DNA from: an uncultured Kiloniellaceae bacterium
GTDB lineage: Bacteria > Pseudomonadota > Alphaproteobacteria > Kiloniellales > Kiloniellaceae
Assembly: GCA_947493695.1 (NCBI GenBank)
Contig: CANLSF010000007.1
Span: 310,001 to 374,000, forward strand
Length of the DNA stretch: 64,000 nucleotides
Direction of reading: 5' to 3'
In this document: positions 19,203 through 27,582 of the stretch, one piece after another
Numbering within the stretch: the first letter of the stretch is position 1
Layout of the letters: the number at the start of each line of letters is the position of its first letter
The notes under the pieces: generated by a model
The model's input: only the letters and a program-made list of their open reading frames with translations
What the model was told of the DNA's origin: nothing
The model's database searches: none
Translations under genes and position numbers: made by a program

Positions 19203-19223
19203 CCGGGAGCGTCAGCTCCCGGT
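19202..19223 (+). other. intercistronic hairpin after the corrinoid-protein gene
   Basis: A perfect 9-base stem (ACCGGGAGC / GCTCCCGGT) with a GTCA loop begins on the last base of the stop codon. No T tract follows, so full termination is unlikely; it may protect the upstream mRNA end and raise the level of the corrinoid protein above that of the downstream products. Confidence 0.6.
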
Positions 19224-19294
19224 TTGGCGCGAACTGCAATCCCGAATGGATAACTCGGATGGATTCAGTGCACGACGGAACGAGAGAGGATGCG

Positions 19295-19879
19295 ATGCAA
19301 CGCACGCTGCTGATCGCCTGTGGCGCTCTGGCCCGCGAAGTCGTTGACATGATCCGTCTGAACCACTGGACCCACCTGGGCGTGACCTGTTTACCGGCGA
19401 TCTGGCACAACACGCCGCAGAAAATTCCTGAAGGCGTGCGCCGGAAAATCCGCGACAACCGGGACCGCTATGAAAAGATCCTGGTGCTTTACGGCGATTG
19501 CGGCACCGGTGGGGATCTGGACCGGGTACTGGAAGAAGAAGGCGCGGAGCGGATCGATGGTCCGCATTGCTACGCCTTTTACAGCGGTGTTGAAGGCTTT
19601 AACGCGCAGGCCGATGCGGACCCGACCTGCTTTTATCTGACCGACTACCTGGTCCGGCATTTTGACCGTCTGATCATCCAGGGCATGGGGATCGACCGGC
19701 ATCCGGAACTCCTGCCGATGTATTTCGGCAACTATACCAAGCTGGTTTACCTGGCGCAGACCGAGGACAGCGAGCTGCAGGCGGAAGCGGAAGCCGCGGC
19801 GCGAAAAATCGAACTGGATTACGAATACCGCTTTACCGGCTACGGCGAATTGGACGGCTTTATCCGGCAGGCGCACTAA
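19295..19879 (+). CDS. DUF1638 family protein
   Basis: A 194-residue cytosolic protein of family DUF1638, a companion of corrinoid methyltransferase systems whose function is unknown. The start IACGALAREV and the central LYGDCGTGGDLD and HCYAFYSG segments are the conserved blocks; the Cys and His residues there could bind metal or a small thiol. I chose ATG at 19295 (GAGAGGA upstream), not the frame's upstream ATG at 19259, because the family begins with the first strand shortly after this Met. It lies second in the operon, between two intercistronic hairpins. Confidence 0.85.
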   Translation: MQRTLLIACGALAREVVDMIRLNHWTHLGVTCLPAIWHNTPQKIPEGVRRKIRDNRDRYEKILVLYGDCGTGGDLDRVLEEEGAERIDGPHCYAFYSGVEGFNAQADADPTCFYLTDYLVRHFDRLIIQGMGIDRHPELLPMYFGNYTKLVYLAQTEDSELQAEAEAAARKIELDYEYRFTGYGELDGFIRQAH

Positions 19880-19894
19880 ACACTGACAATAGGG

Positions 19895-19911
19895 GACCGC
19901 CTGAAGCGGTC
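19895..19911 (+). other. intercistronic hairpin before the virulence-factor-like gene
   Basis: GACCGC (19895-19900) and GCGGTC (19906-19911) form a 6-base stem with a 5-base loop. Together with the hairpin at 19202-19223 it suggests transcript processing inside the operon. Confidence 0.45.
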
Positions 19912-19931
19912 ACGGGACGAAAGAACAGAGC

Positions 19932-20264
19932 ATGGCAAAGTTGACAGTGGTTTATTGGCGCGACATTCCCGCGCAGGTCATCGTGAAGGCAGGCCGGAAG
20001 AACGCCAAGCGGCAGCTTGATGAGCGCTTCGAAAAAGCCATCGACCGGGCGGCTATGCGCGCCAAGTTGCGCGACAGCGACTCCTATCTGGAGCACTGGC
20101 GCCGGGCGGAGCCGAGCGAGGTCAGTGAGGATCTTGAAGCCGAAGCGGCAAATGCCGCTGAAGCCCTGGAAACCGCTTACGACGATGAACGGCTGAAAGA
20201 ACTGGTCGCCAACGGTGGCCTGGAATCCGACAACACCCTCGAATCCACCGCAGCAGACGCCTGA
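19932..20264 (+). CDS. small 'virulence factor' family protein of the corrinoid cluster
   Basis: A 110-residue protein matching the conserved start of a family named virulence factor (VVYWRDIPAQVIVKAG, then RFEKAIDRAAMRA and YLEHWRR). The name is historical; members occur next to corrinoid methyltransferase and MetF-like genes, so a role in methyl transfer or in activating the corrinoid is more likely. The C-terminal 40 residues are acidic and variable. It is third in the operon and ends 31 bases before the MetF-like gene. Confidence 0.75.
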   Translation: MAKLTVVYWRDIPAQVIVKAGRKNAKRQLDERFEKAIDRAAMRAKLRDSDSYLEHWRRAEPSEVSEDLEAEAANAAEALETAYDDERLKELVANGGLESDNTLESTAADA

Positions 20265-20295
20265 ACGGCGCGACGCCCGAGTTAAGGACAGCGAT

Positions 20296-21255
20296 ATGAA
20301 CGTTTTCAGCGCCGCACCCGCCGCCAACGTCACCAGCCTGAACGAGACCGATCCCATGAAGCAACAGATCATCGATTTCATGAGCGGTTTCACCATCGAG
20401 ACCACACCAGGCTCCGCGCTCAAAATTCCCGACTATCGCGAACACCTGCGTCCGGACTGCAAGGTTGCGGTTACTTTCCTGCCGGGATCCGACTTTGCCG
20501 ATACCATCGCAACGGCGAAGCGCCTGAAGGAAGAGGGTTTCCAGCCCCTGCCCCATTTCGCGGCGCGCTCGATCGTCAGCGCATCGGTCATGGAAGAGAA
20601 CCTGAAACGGCTTCAGGACGAAGTCGGTGTTGAGGAAGTCGTCGCTCTTGGCGGCGCTGTGGATAAGCCGCTCGGTGATTTCGAGTCTTCCATGGACCTT
20701 CTGGAAACCGGCCTTTTCGACAAGTACGGCATTCGTGAAATCGGTGTCGCAGGGCATCCCGAAGGCAGCCCGGATATCTCTGCCCAGGGTTTGAAGGACG
20801 CCATCACCTGGAAGAACGCCTTCGCCGAACGCACTGGCGCGAAGCTCTACATCGCAACCCAGTTCTGTTTCGAAGCAGCCCCGATCATCGCCTGGGACCG
20901 CCTGATCCAGGCCGAGGGCAACAAGCTGCCGATCCATATCGGCGTACCCGGTCTGGCCACTATCAAGACGCTCCTGAACCACGCCAAAGCCTGTGGTGTC
21001 GGCCCCTCCATGCGGGTCCTGACCCGGCAGGCGATGAACATCGCCAAGCTGATGACCGTCAACGCGCCGGACAAGCTGATCATGGATCTGGCCCAATACC
21101 GGGCGGAAGATCCCAATTGCGGCATCGACAAGGTTCACATGTACCCGCTCGGCGGTCTGCGGCGCTCGGCGGCCTGGAGCTACGCGGTGGTCGACGGCGA
21201 TTTCGATATGGATCCCAAGGGCAAGGGTTTCAAAGTAACGCGGGACGTCGGCTGA
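20296..21255 (+). CDS. methylenetetrahydrofolate reductase-like protein (MetF family)
   Basis: A 319-residue TIM-barrel protein of the MetF family. It has the family's FMN/folate-site arrangement (KVAVTFLPGSD, then PLPHFAARS, GVPGLATIKTL) but is shorter and diverged from the biosynthetic enzyme. In this setting it most likely oxidises methyl-THF to methylene-THF, so that the methyl group enters the one-carbon pool. I chose ATG at 20296, preceded by AAGGACAGCGAT, because an upstream extension begins inside the previous gene. It is followed by a 204-base structured spacer before the methyltransferase gene. Confidence 0.85.
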   Translation: MNVFSAAPAANVTSLNETDPMKQQIIDFMSGFTIETTPGSALKIPDYREHLRPDCKVAVTFLPGSDFADTIATAKRLKEEGFQPLPHFAARSIVSASVMEENLKRLQDEVGVEEVVALGGAVDKPLGDFESSMDLLETGLFDKYGIREIGVAGHPEGSPDISAQGLKDAITWKNAFAERTGAKLYIATQFCFEAAPIIAWDRLIQAEGNKLPIHIGVPGLATIKTLLNHAKACGVGPSMRVLTRQAMNIAKLMTVNAPDKLIMDLAQYRAEDPNCGIDKVHMYPLGGLRRSAAWSYAVVDGDFDMDPKGKGFKVTRDVG

Positions 21256-21344
21256 GGCAGGTGCCGAAGCAGGCTTTTTTTGATCGCATTTGACTGATTC
21301 TCGTGTCAGTGCGTTTTTAAGATATCGGGTGTCGCCAGTGTGAC

Positions 21345-21396
21345 AGCCGCAAGAAGTGTGATTGCGGCTAATCTCCCTGCACCCGGATAGCAGGGA
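21345..21396 (+). ncRNA. candidate structured leader (two tandem hairpins) before the methyltransferase gene
   Basis: Two perfect stems occur in series: AGCCGCAA (21345-21352) with TTGCGGCT (21362-21369), and TCCCTGC (21374-21380) with GCAGGGA (21390-21396). Both loops are 9 bases. The pair ends 63 bases before the start codon inside the operon. It matches no riboswitch class that I can recall, and might be a processing site or ligand-responsive leader. Confidence 0.4.
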
Positions 21397-21459
21397 ATTA
21401 GAAAGCCGGCGCGCGGACAACAACGGACACCGCCGCCCTTTGCCAGGAGTATCAAGACC

Positions 21460-22365
21460 ATGTCACGCACCGTTGTCAGCTCGCACTCGAAGGAACTGGT
21501 GATCGGCTTCGATCAGCCTTTCTGCATCATCGGCGAGCGCATCAATCCAACGGGCCGCAAGGCGCTGGCCGCGGAAATGGCAGCCGGTGATTTCAGCCGG
21601 GTCGAATCCGACTGTCTGGCCCAGGTCGCCGCCGGTGCGCATATGCTGGACGTCAACGCCGGTATCCCCCTGGCGGATGAGCCCGCGATCCTGGCCGAGA
21701 CCGTCAAGCTGGTACAGTCCCTGACCGACCTGCCCCTCTCCATCGATTCCTCCATCGTCGAGGCCCTGGAAAGCGGCCTGAGCGTCTATCAGGGCAAGGC
21801 TCTGGTGAACTCGGTGACCGGTGAAGACGAGCAGATGGAACGGGTCCTGCCTCTGGTCAAGAAATACGGCGCCGCGGTCGTCGCCATCTCCAACGACGAA
21901 ACCGGCATCTCCATGGATCCGGACGTGCGCTTCGCCGTCGCCAAGAAGATCGTCGAGCGCGCCGCCGACTATGGCATTCCCAAGGAAGACATCGTGGTCG
22001 ATCCTCTGGTCATGCCGATCGGCGCCCTGGGCACGGCAGGTCAGCAGGCCTTCGCCATCGTCCGCAAACTCCGTGAGGAGCTGGGCGTCAATACCACCTG
22101 CGGCGCGTCGAACGTTTCCTTCGGCCTGCCGAACCGCCACGCCATGAACGCCTTCTTCCTGGCTATGGCCGCAGGGGCCGGTATGACCTCCGCGATCATG
22201 AACCCGCTGCACGAAGAAGAGCTGACCGGCATCAAGGCCTCGGACGTTCTGCTGGGCCACGACAAGGATTGCCGCGCCTGGATCAAGAAGTATCGCGAGC
22301 CCGCACCCGAAGGGGCCGAGGGCGAAGGCGCCGGACGCCGGGAACGGCGTCGTCGTAGGGGGTAA
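21460..22365 (+). CDS. methyltetrahydrofolate:corrinoid methyltransferase (pterin-binding)
   Basis: A 301-residue pterin-binding TIM barrel like AcsE, MtgA or the folate domain of MetH. The opening block ERINPTGRKAL, LDVNAGIP, the IDSS strand, NSVTGED, VVDPLVMPIG and GASNVSFGLPNR are all conserved folate-site segments. It would transfer the methyl group from the methylated corrinoid protein to tetrahydrofolate. The last 25 residues are unusual: an acidic Gly/Glu/Ala linker ending in an arginine-rich tail (RRERRRRRG), echoed in the next gene product. Its stop codon lies inside a short tandem DNA repeat. Confidence 0.92.
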   Translation: MSRTVVSSHSKELVIGFDQPFCIIGERINPTGRKALAAEMAAGDFSRVESDCLAQVAAGAHMLDVNAGIPLADEPAILAETVKLVQSLTDLPLSIDSSIVEALESGLSVYQGKALVNSVTGEDEQMERVLPLVKKYGAAVVAISNDETGISMDPDVRFAVAKKIVERAADYGIPKEDIVVDPLVMPIGALGTAGQQAFAIVRKLREELGVNTTCGASNVSFGLPNRHAMNAFFLAMAAGAGMTSAIMNPLHEEELTGIKASDVLLGHDKDCRAWIKKYREPAPEGAEGEGAGRRERRRRRG

Positions 22366-22426
22366 CGCCGGGAACGGCCTTGTCAGAGGGTTTACGCCGG
22401 AAACGCTGTTGCAGCAGAGGTTAAGG
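22336..22426 (+). repeat. degenerate ~30-base tandem repeat over the 3' end of the methyltransferase gene
   Basis: Three consecutive units begin with CGCCGGGAACGG (22336), CGCCGGGAACGG (22366) and CGCCGGAAACGC (22395) and end in GGGGTAA, GGGTTTA and AGGTTAA. The first unit encodes the end of the arginine-rich tail and the stop codon; the other two lie just downstream. A weak fourth unit may follow (CAAAGAACGC). Confidence 0.65.
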
Positions 22427-22559
22427 CAAAGAACGCTCTTTAATTGTTCTAAAAACGCAGTTCATGCCGTCAGGAGACAAGTCTGATTACCGGCTCCGCG
22501 ATTAGACTCTAGATTAGATCAAGTTTAGATGGAATCGCCACGGGCGATCTATCGTACTT

Positions 22560-22638
22560 GTGAATCCGATCTAACTGTAAGATTTAGAGCGGATTCACAC
22601 GTTTTGCCGAAACCATAAAGTGGCTCCGTCAAAACGTG
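22560..22638. repeat. composite palindromic intergenic element
   Basis: GTGAATCCGATCTAA (22560-22574) pairs with TTAGAGCGGATTCAC (22584-22598) with one mismatch. Overlapping it, CACGTTTTG (22598-22606) pairs with CAAAACGTG (22630-22638). The double-palindrome shape resembles dispersed intergenic repeats of alphaproteobacteria. It fills the 316-base gap between two operon genes, where I see no frame worth calling. Confidence 0.55.
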
Positions 22639-22681
22639 ATCCGATTTAGAGTCGGCAAATAGCTTTTGATTCGGGACAGGC

Positions 22682-24805
22682 ATGTCTGAGACACTGAAAG
22701 ACAACGGCGGAACGCTGCTTGAAGCACCGGAATCTGCCGAGACACTTGAGGCAAACGGGGCGGCTGAAAAGGTGGCAAAAGAGGCGCTGGTCGTATTTAC
22801 ACCCTCCGGGCGCCGCGGACGCTTTCCCGTCGGCACGCCGGTCTTAAAGGCCGCGCGCAGCCTGGGCGTTGATATTGATTCCGTCTGCGGCGGGCGCGGC
22901 ATCTGCGGCCGCTGTCAGATCCAGCCGGAGATCGGCGACTTCGCCAAGCACGGCATTTCCAGCCGGGCCGAGAACGTCTCCCCAAGCAACGAGGTTGAGG
23001 CGCGCTACGCCAAAAAGCGCGGCATGAAAGCCGACCGCCGTCTCTCCTGTCAGAGCTTGGTTCAGGGCGATCTGGTGGTGGACGTCCCCGCCGACAGCCA
23101 GGTCCACAAGCAGGTGGTGCGCAAGCGTGCCGAGGTCCGCGACATCAAGCTCGACCCGGCTATGCGCCTGCATTATGTCGAGGTCGAAGAGCCCGACATG
23201 CACAATCCCACCGGCGATCTGGAGCGGCTGATCGCAGCCCTCAAGACCCAGTGGAGCCTGACCGACCTGGAATGCGATCTGCGCACCCTTCAGGCCCTTC
23301 AGCAAGCCCTGCGCAAGGGCGAGTGGAAGGTGACGGTCGCCGTCCATCGCGGGCAGGTCATCACCGCCATCTGGCCGGGCTTCCAGGGCAACGCCTACGG
23401 CATGGCCGTCGACGTGGGCTCGACCACAATCGCCGCGCATCTCTGTGATTTGCAGACCGGCGAGGTTCTGGCCTCCTCCGGCGTTATGAACCCGCAGATC
23501 CGCTTCGGCGAGGACCTGATGAGCCGGGTTTCCTACGTCATGATGAACCCGGGCGGCGACAAGGCCATGACGGCGGCGGTGCGCGACGCGCTCAACAGCC
23601 TGACCGAAGCCGTGGCGGAAGAAGCCCAGATCGACCGCACCCACATTCTGAATGCCACCTTCGTCGGCAATCCCATCATGCACCATCTGCTGCTGGGCAT
23701 AGACCCGACCGAGCTGGGCGGAGCGCCCTTTGCGCTGGCGGCCAACTCCGGCATGACTTTGTGGGCCACCGAACTGGAACTGAACATCAACCAGGACGCC
23801 CGGGTCTACGTGCTCCCTTGCATTGCCGGGCATGTGGGCGCCGACACGGCGGGCGTGATCCTCTCCGAAGCCCCGCATCTGGCCGAGGAAATCACCCTGG
23901 TCGTGGATGTCGGCACCAACGCCGAGATCGTGCTGGGCAGCAAGGACCGCCTGCTCGCCTGCTCCTCCCCCACCGGCCCGGCCTTTGAGGGCGCGCAGAT
24001 CTCCTGTGGCCAGCGCGCCGCCCCCGGCGCCATCGAGCGCGTGCGCATCGACCCAGCCACCTTCGAACCCCGCTTCAAGGTGATCGGCAGCGACCTCTGG
24101 TCCGACGAGCCCGGCTTCGCCGCCGAGACCAAAAAGACCGGCGTCACCGGCGTCTGCGGCTCCGGCATCATCGAGGTGCTGGCCGAGATGTTCCTGGCCG
24201 GTTTGCTGCTGACCGACGGCACCATCAACGGCGAAATGGCCGCCAAGACCCCACGCATCCAGCCCGATGGCCGCACCTTCTCCTACCTGCTGCACGAAGG
24301 CGACGGCAAAGGCGACGGGGAGCCGGAACTCCGCATCACCCAGAACGACGTGCGCGCCATCCAACTCGGCAAGGCCGCCCTCTACGCCGGTATCCGCCTG
24401 CTGATGGACCACCTGAAGATCGACAGCGTCGAGCGCATCATGCTCGCGGGCGCCTTCGGCAGCCACATCGACGTGAAATACGCCATGATCCTGGGCATGA
24501 TCCCCGACTGCCCCCTGGACAGGGTGCACTCAGCCGGCAACGCCGCAGGCACCGGCGCCCGCATCGCCCTGCTGAACCAGAAAACCCGCGACGACATCGA
24601 AGCGGTGGTGAAAAAGGTCGAGAAAATCGAAACCGCGGTGGAAGCGAAGTTCCAGGACCACTTTGTCCAGGCCATGGGCATCCCGCATACAACGGCAGTG
24701 TTCCCGCATCTGGCGGCGGCGGTGGAGTTGCCCGCACCGAGTGTAAAGGCTGCACCGGAAGGGGATGATGATGGCGGGAGACGGCGGAGACGGCGGAGGG
24801 GTTAG
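22682..24805 (+). CDS. RamA-like corrinoid activation protein (2Fe-2S + ASKHA, DUF4445)
   Basis: A 707-residue reductive activator of corrinoid proteins. An N-terminal plant-type ferredoxin domain binds [2Fe-2S] through Cys69, Cys75, Cys78 and Cys123; the C-terminal ASKHA ATPase fold shows DVGSTTIAAHL, VDVGTNAEIVLG and AGAFGSHID phosphate and nucleotide segments. Such enzymes use ATP to reduce cob(II)alamin to the active cob(I) state. The protein ends in eight residues of nearly pure arginine (RRRRRRRG), like the methyltransferase before it. A 35-residue acidic leader precedes the ferredoxin domain. It closes the operon and faces a convergent gene 29 bases away. Confidence 0.92.
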   Translation: MSETLKDNGGTLLEAPESAETLEANGAAEKVAKEALVVFTPSGRRGRFPVGTPVLKAARSLGVDIDSVCGGRGICGRCQIQPEIGDFAKHGISSRAENVSPSNEVEARYAKKRGMKADRRLSCQSLVQGDLVVDVPADSQVHKQVVRKRAEVRDIKLDPAMRLHYVEVEEPDMHNPTGDLERLIAALKTQWSLTDLECDLRTLQALQQALRKGEWKVTVAVHRGQVITAIWPGFQGNAYGMAVDVGSTTIAAHLCDLQTGEVLASSGVMNPQIRFGEDLMSRVSYVMMNPGGDKAMTAAVRDALNSLTEAVAEEAQIDRTHILNATFVGNPIMHHLLLGIDPTELGGAPFALAANSGMTLWATELELNINQDARVYVLPCIAGHVGADTAGVILSEAPHLAEEITLVVDVGTNAEIVLGSKDRLLACSSPTGPAFEGAQISCGQRAAPGAIERVRIDPATFEPRFKVIGSDLWSDEPGFAAETKKTGVTGVCGSGIIEVLAEMFLAGLLLTDGTINGEMAAKTPRIQPDGRTFSYLLHEGDGKGDGEPELRITQNDVRAIQLGKAALYAGIRLLMDHLKIDSVERIMLAGAFGSHIDVKYAMILGMIPDCPLDRVHSAGNAAGTGARIALLNQKTRDDIEAVVKKVEKIETAVEAKFQDHFVQAMGIPHTTAVFPHLAAAVELPAPSVKAAPEGDDDGGRRRRRRRG

Positions 24806-24834
24806 GCAATGCCTATAGTGTTCAGCGTCTCAAC

Positions 24835-25803
24835 TTAATCGACCCGGCCGATACTGTTGATACGGAATAGGGCTTTCAGCAGATCTGATTTGGACCGGTT
24901 TGGGAAGTGCTTGTCGAACAGACGATCGCTGTCGCCGTTGGCGAACATCGTGAAGATCGCGGACTGCAAAGCCAACGCCAAATCAACACGGTCCGGGCGG
25001 ACGATCAGGGCATAAGGTTCATAGGAATAAAATTTTCCCGACAGAATTGCGTCGCAATCCTCATCTTTCTGCAGGTGTTCATCGAGATAAGTTTGCAGCA
25101 TGTCGCGGTCGCCGAAGAAAAACGCAATGTCGCCGCGGCAGAGCTGCTCCACCCCTTCAGCGTAGTTTCCGACTAGCGACTCGATGCAGATGACCTCCTC
25201 GCGCCGCAAGCGAAAGAGCTCTAACGCCTCGGAACTCCGGACTGCATCCTCGCCGGTCGTTTCATTAAGGACGCCAACGCGTAGCAGCGGCGTGCGGTCG
25301 GCAGGCAGTGAAGGTTGGAGGCTGTCGGGTTGCCCGGCGCAATAGGGCGCGCGCCCGAGTTTCGCCGTGTCAGGCAAAGACTCCGCTGCGACTTTTGACG
25401 TCGCCGAAGGCGGATACTGGTCGATAAAAACTTGCTCCGCTTTCGCGGAGTAAGCGTAGGAAACGCCGCTCAGAAAAATAATAGGCAAAAAGAGACGCTT
25501 ACCCGCCCGGTCTTTGGTGACCGAGGTAGTGTCGCACAGCATGTCCACCTTTAGATCATCGAGCTTCTGCCAACGCGAAACCGCATCGACGGGGACGCGT
25601 GTCACCTCGTAGTCTGCCAATTCCAGCGCCTTGTTGCAGAACTCGGCGATGAAGCCACTGAAGACCAGCCCATCAGGGTCGCTTAAATGCACAAAGGGCC
25701 GAGCATCTTCGCGGTATCCGGCGACGATCGGTTCGGCGGCCCGGGAAGGATCTGGGAGCATCAGAAACACCGCCAGGGACAAGATACCAGCAATAGATTT
25801 CAT
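24835..25803 (-). CDS. periplasmic substrate-binding protein (SBP family 3-like)
   Basis: A 322-residue exported protein with a clear signal peptide (MKSIAGILSLAVFLML..SRAAEP). The mature part follows the two-lobed amino-acid-binding fold of SBP family 3: an opening strand VAGYREDARPFV, DMLCDTTSVTKDR at the hinge-lobe start and GDIAFFFGDRDML in lobe two. It contains several cysteines (in FCNKA, MLCDT, YCAGQ, ICIES, LCRGD, DCDA) that may form disulfides, more than is usual for transporter receptors. The ATG overlaps the stop of the preceding membrane-protein gene (ATGA), so it is translationally coupled to a non-ABC partner. No permease or ATPase gene is adjacent. Confidence 0.82.
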   Translation of the reverse strand: MKSIAGILSLAVFLMLPDPSRAAEPIVAGYREDARPFVHLSDPDGLVFSGFIAEFCNKALELADYEVTRVPVDAVSRWQKLDDLKVDMLCDTTSVTKDRAGKRLFLPIIFLSGVSYAYSAKAEQVFIDQYPPSATSKVAAESLPDTAKLGRAPYCAGQPDSLQPSLPADRTPLLRVGVLNETTGEDAVRSSEALELFRLRREEVICIESLVGNYAEGVEQLCRGDIAFFFGDRDMLQTYLDEHLQKDEDCDAILSGKFYSYEPYALIVRPDRVDLALALQSAIFTMFANGDSDRLFDKHFPNRSKSDLLKALFRINSIGRVD

Positions 25804-27566
25804 GCGTGGACCTCCGGTTGAACCGGACTGGCAAGGCGCTTTGCCCTTACGGCTTCGCGCCATTTTTCCGCCCGGTCGAGCCGACGCAGCGTCATCTTCG
25901 TGGAAAGACTGACAACCAGCCCGAATACAATCGCCGCAAAGGTCTGGAACCAGATGATTAGCCAGGTAGCGTCCGCAGTGTCAGGGTTCGCAAGGGACTC
26001 GGAAAAGTGGTAGAGTGAGCTGAACCAACAAGTCAGGGCCAACACAACAATCAGGCCCGCACTGACTCGCAGCATATTGCGCAAGGAGTTGTGGTGCTTA
26101 TCCCGCAGATCGAAGAAAAACGCCATAGCGGTCGCATAGGCCGCACCCATAAATGCGTAGGCAATCGCGGGCTGCCACTGCTCTCCCTGCAGGAAGCGCT
26201 GCATCATGATGGTTTCATCGGTCGCGCGGAAGTAAGCGTCGGCGAAGAAATAGAACCCCAAGCTGGCAATGGCCGTCGCATAGCAGATTGCGAAGTACAG
26301 GAGATACTGTGGCCAGGGAAAGACGGCTTGTGTATCAGAAAGATACCGCCAGTCTCCATCATCCACGCGCCGTAACCTCATGGCCCAGCCCACCATCGCG
26401 GCGGGACCGTAAAGAAAGATCGTGCCCATAAGCCAGCGAAAGGCCGTTTCGGGCGCACGCTGCAGCCAACCGCCCTCAACCCCCGGATAGTTCAGATAGC
26501 CCAGGACACTGCCGCAAAATCCGACCAGGAACAGCGTTACCGCAACGATGACAAGATTCTGCACCAGAATTGCGAACTGACTCTGAGAGATGTCGCGCCC
26601 TCGGCGGGCATTTAGAATCCACTGGCGCAACGCATTGTGCTGATTGGCCAGACCCGCGACTCTTCTAGAATCCGCCGGTGACTGGCGAGGCAGTTTACGC
26701 GCGTTCTCAGCATAGATGGCCATCATCGCACATACGTCGTCGGCAGCGCTCTGCAGGCGGGTCAGTACGGCTTCCCATCTTTTGGCCAGGGCCCCGTTAT
26801 CCTGCGCGCCAACCTGTCCGCGATCCTGCTGCCGCGCGGCACGCGCGATGAGGTCGTCGATATCCTCGGTGACCGCATTCACCCGGTCGCGGATTTCATC
26901 GGAGATCGACTTGAACTGAACAGTGATCTTTCTGCCCGGCCAGGACTGGCCTTCTCCGATCCACTCAAGCGCCTCGATCTTGATCATCGCGGCTTCGACC
27001 CTCTCCTCGTCCACTCTGTCACCGAGCACCTCGGACGCCACACGCAAGGTATTATCGTTGCGGGCCAGCGAGTCGCTGCCCATTGGCGAGTCATCTAAAG
27101 GCGCCTCGAACAGAGCATCGGTCAGATCGTTGAAACTGTCTGGAATGCCGACCAGACGATGTGTCAGACGCCGGGCGAGCTCTTCCAGCCGGTTGAGCAG
27201 AGGAAACTGCGGTAACACACCGGTAATGATCAGGCTGACAACCAGCGGAACGATGGGGCTGGCGGGATCGAGGTCGTCAAATCCGATCCCCTGAACGTAC
27301 GGCTGGAGAAGCACCGTAAACACCGGTTCACCGACCGAACAGATCAGAAAAAAGAAGATCGAGAGCAACGCCGAATAAACCGCCCAGCCACGCAGATACA
27401 TCGCGCTGCGCAAAAGTTTCGAGGGCGACAACATCTCGACAAAGCGGGTCTGCCTTGACTTCGCGTGATCATTTTCAAGTCGTTGATTGAGGCGATCCCA
27501 CGCAAACAACAAAATGAAAAACAACCCCGTCAGGAAGGCATATAAATATACTCCTTCAAAAGGCAT
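25800..27566 (-). CDS. large polytopic membrane protein of unknown family
   Basis: I recognise no family for this 588-residue protein. About three transmembrane helices lie in residues 5-120, then a mainly helical, charged cytosolic or periplasmic region (about 125-345, with ALEWIGEGQSWPGRK and a coiled-coil-like stretch NAVTEDIDDLIARAARQQ), then about six helices to residue 565 and a basic tail. The tail (KMTLRRLDRAEKWREAVRAK) suggests a cytosolic C-terminus. It is the middle gene of a three-gene operon: 16 bases after the small peptide gene and overlapping the binding-protein gene by four bases. A sensor or channel role for which the binding protein is the receptor is inference only. Confidence 0.8.
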   Translation of the reverse strand: MPFEGVYLYAFLTGLFFILLFAWDRLNQRLENDHAKSRQTRFVEMLSPSKLLRSAMYLRGWAVYSALLSIFFFLICSVGEPVFTVLLQPYVQGIGFDDLDPASPIVPLVVSLIITGVLPQFPLLNRLEELARRLTHRLVGIPDSFNDLTDALFEAPLDDSPMGSDSLARNDNTLRVASEVLGDRVDEERVEAAMIKIEALEWIGEGQSWPGRKITVQFKSISDEIRDRVNAVTEDIDDLIARAARQQDRGQVGAQDNGALAKRWEAVLTRLQSAADDVCAMMAIYAENARKLPRQSPADSRRVAGLANQHNALRQWILNARRGRDISQSQFAILVQNLVIVAVTLFLVGFCGSVLGYLNYPGVEGGWLQRAPETAFRWLMGTIFLYGPAAMVGWAMRLRRVDDGDWRYLSDTQAVFPWPQYLLYFAICYATAIASLGFYFFADAYFRATDETIMMQRFLQGEQWQPAIAYAFMGAAYATAMAFFFDLRDKHHNSLRNMLRVSAGLIVVLALTCWFSSLYHFSESLANPDTADATWLIIWFQTFAAIVFGLVVSLSTKMTLRRLDRAEKWREAVRAKRLASPVQPEVHA

Positions 27567-27582
27567 CTACGCATCCACCCGC

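Noticed and set aside
22844-24529. Leftward open frame of 561 codons opposite the RamA-like gene
   Set aside because: Rich in Gly, Asp, His and Val as expected for the reverse frame of a GC-rich gene; the forward protein has all family motifs.
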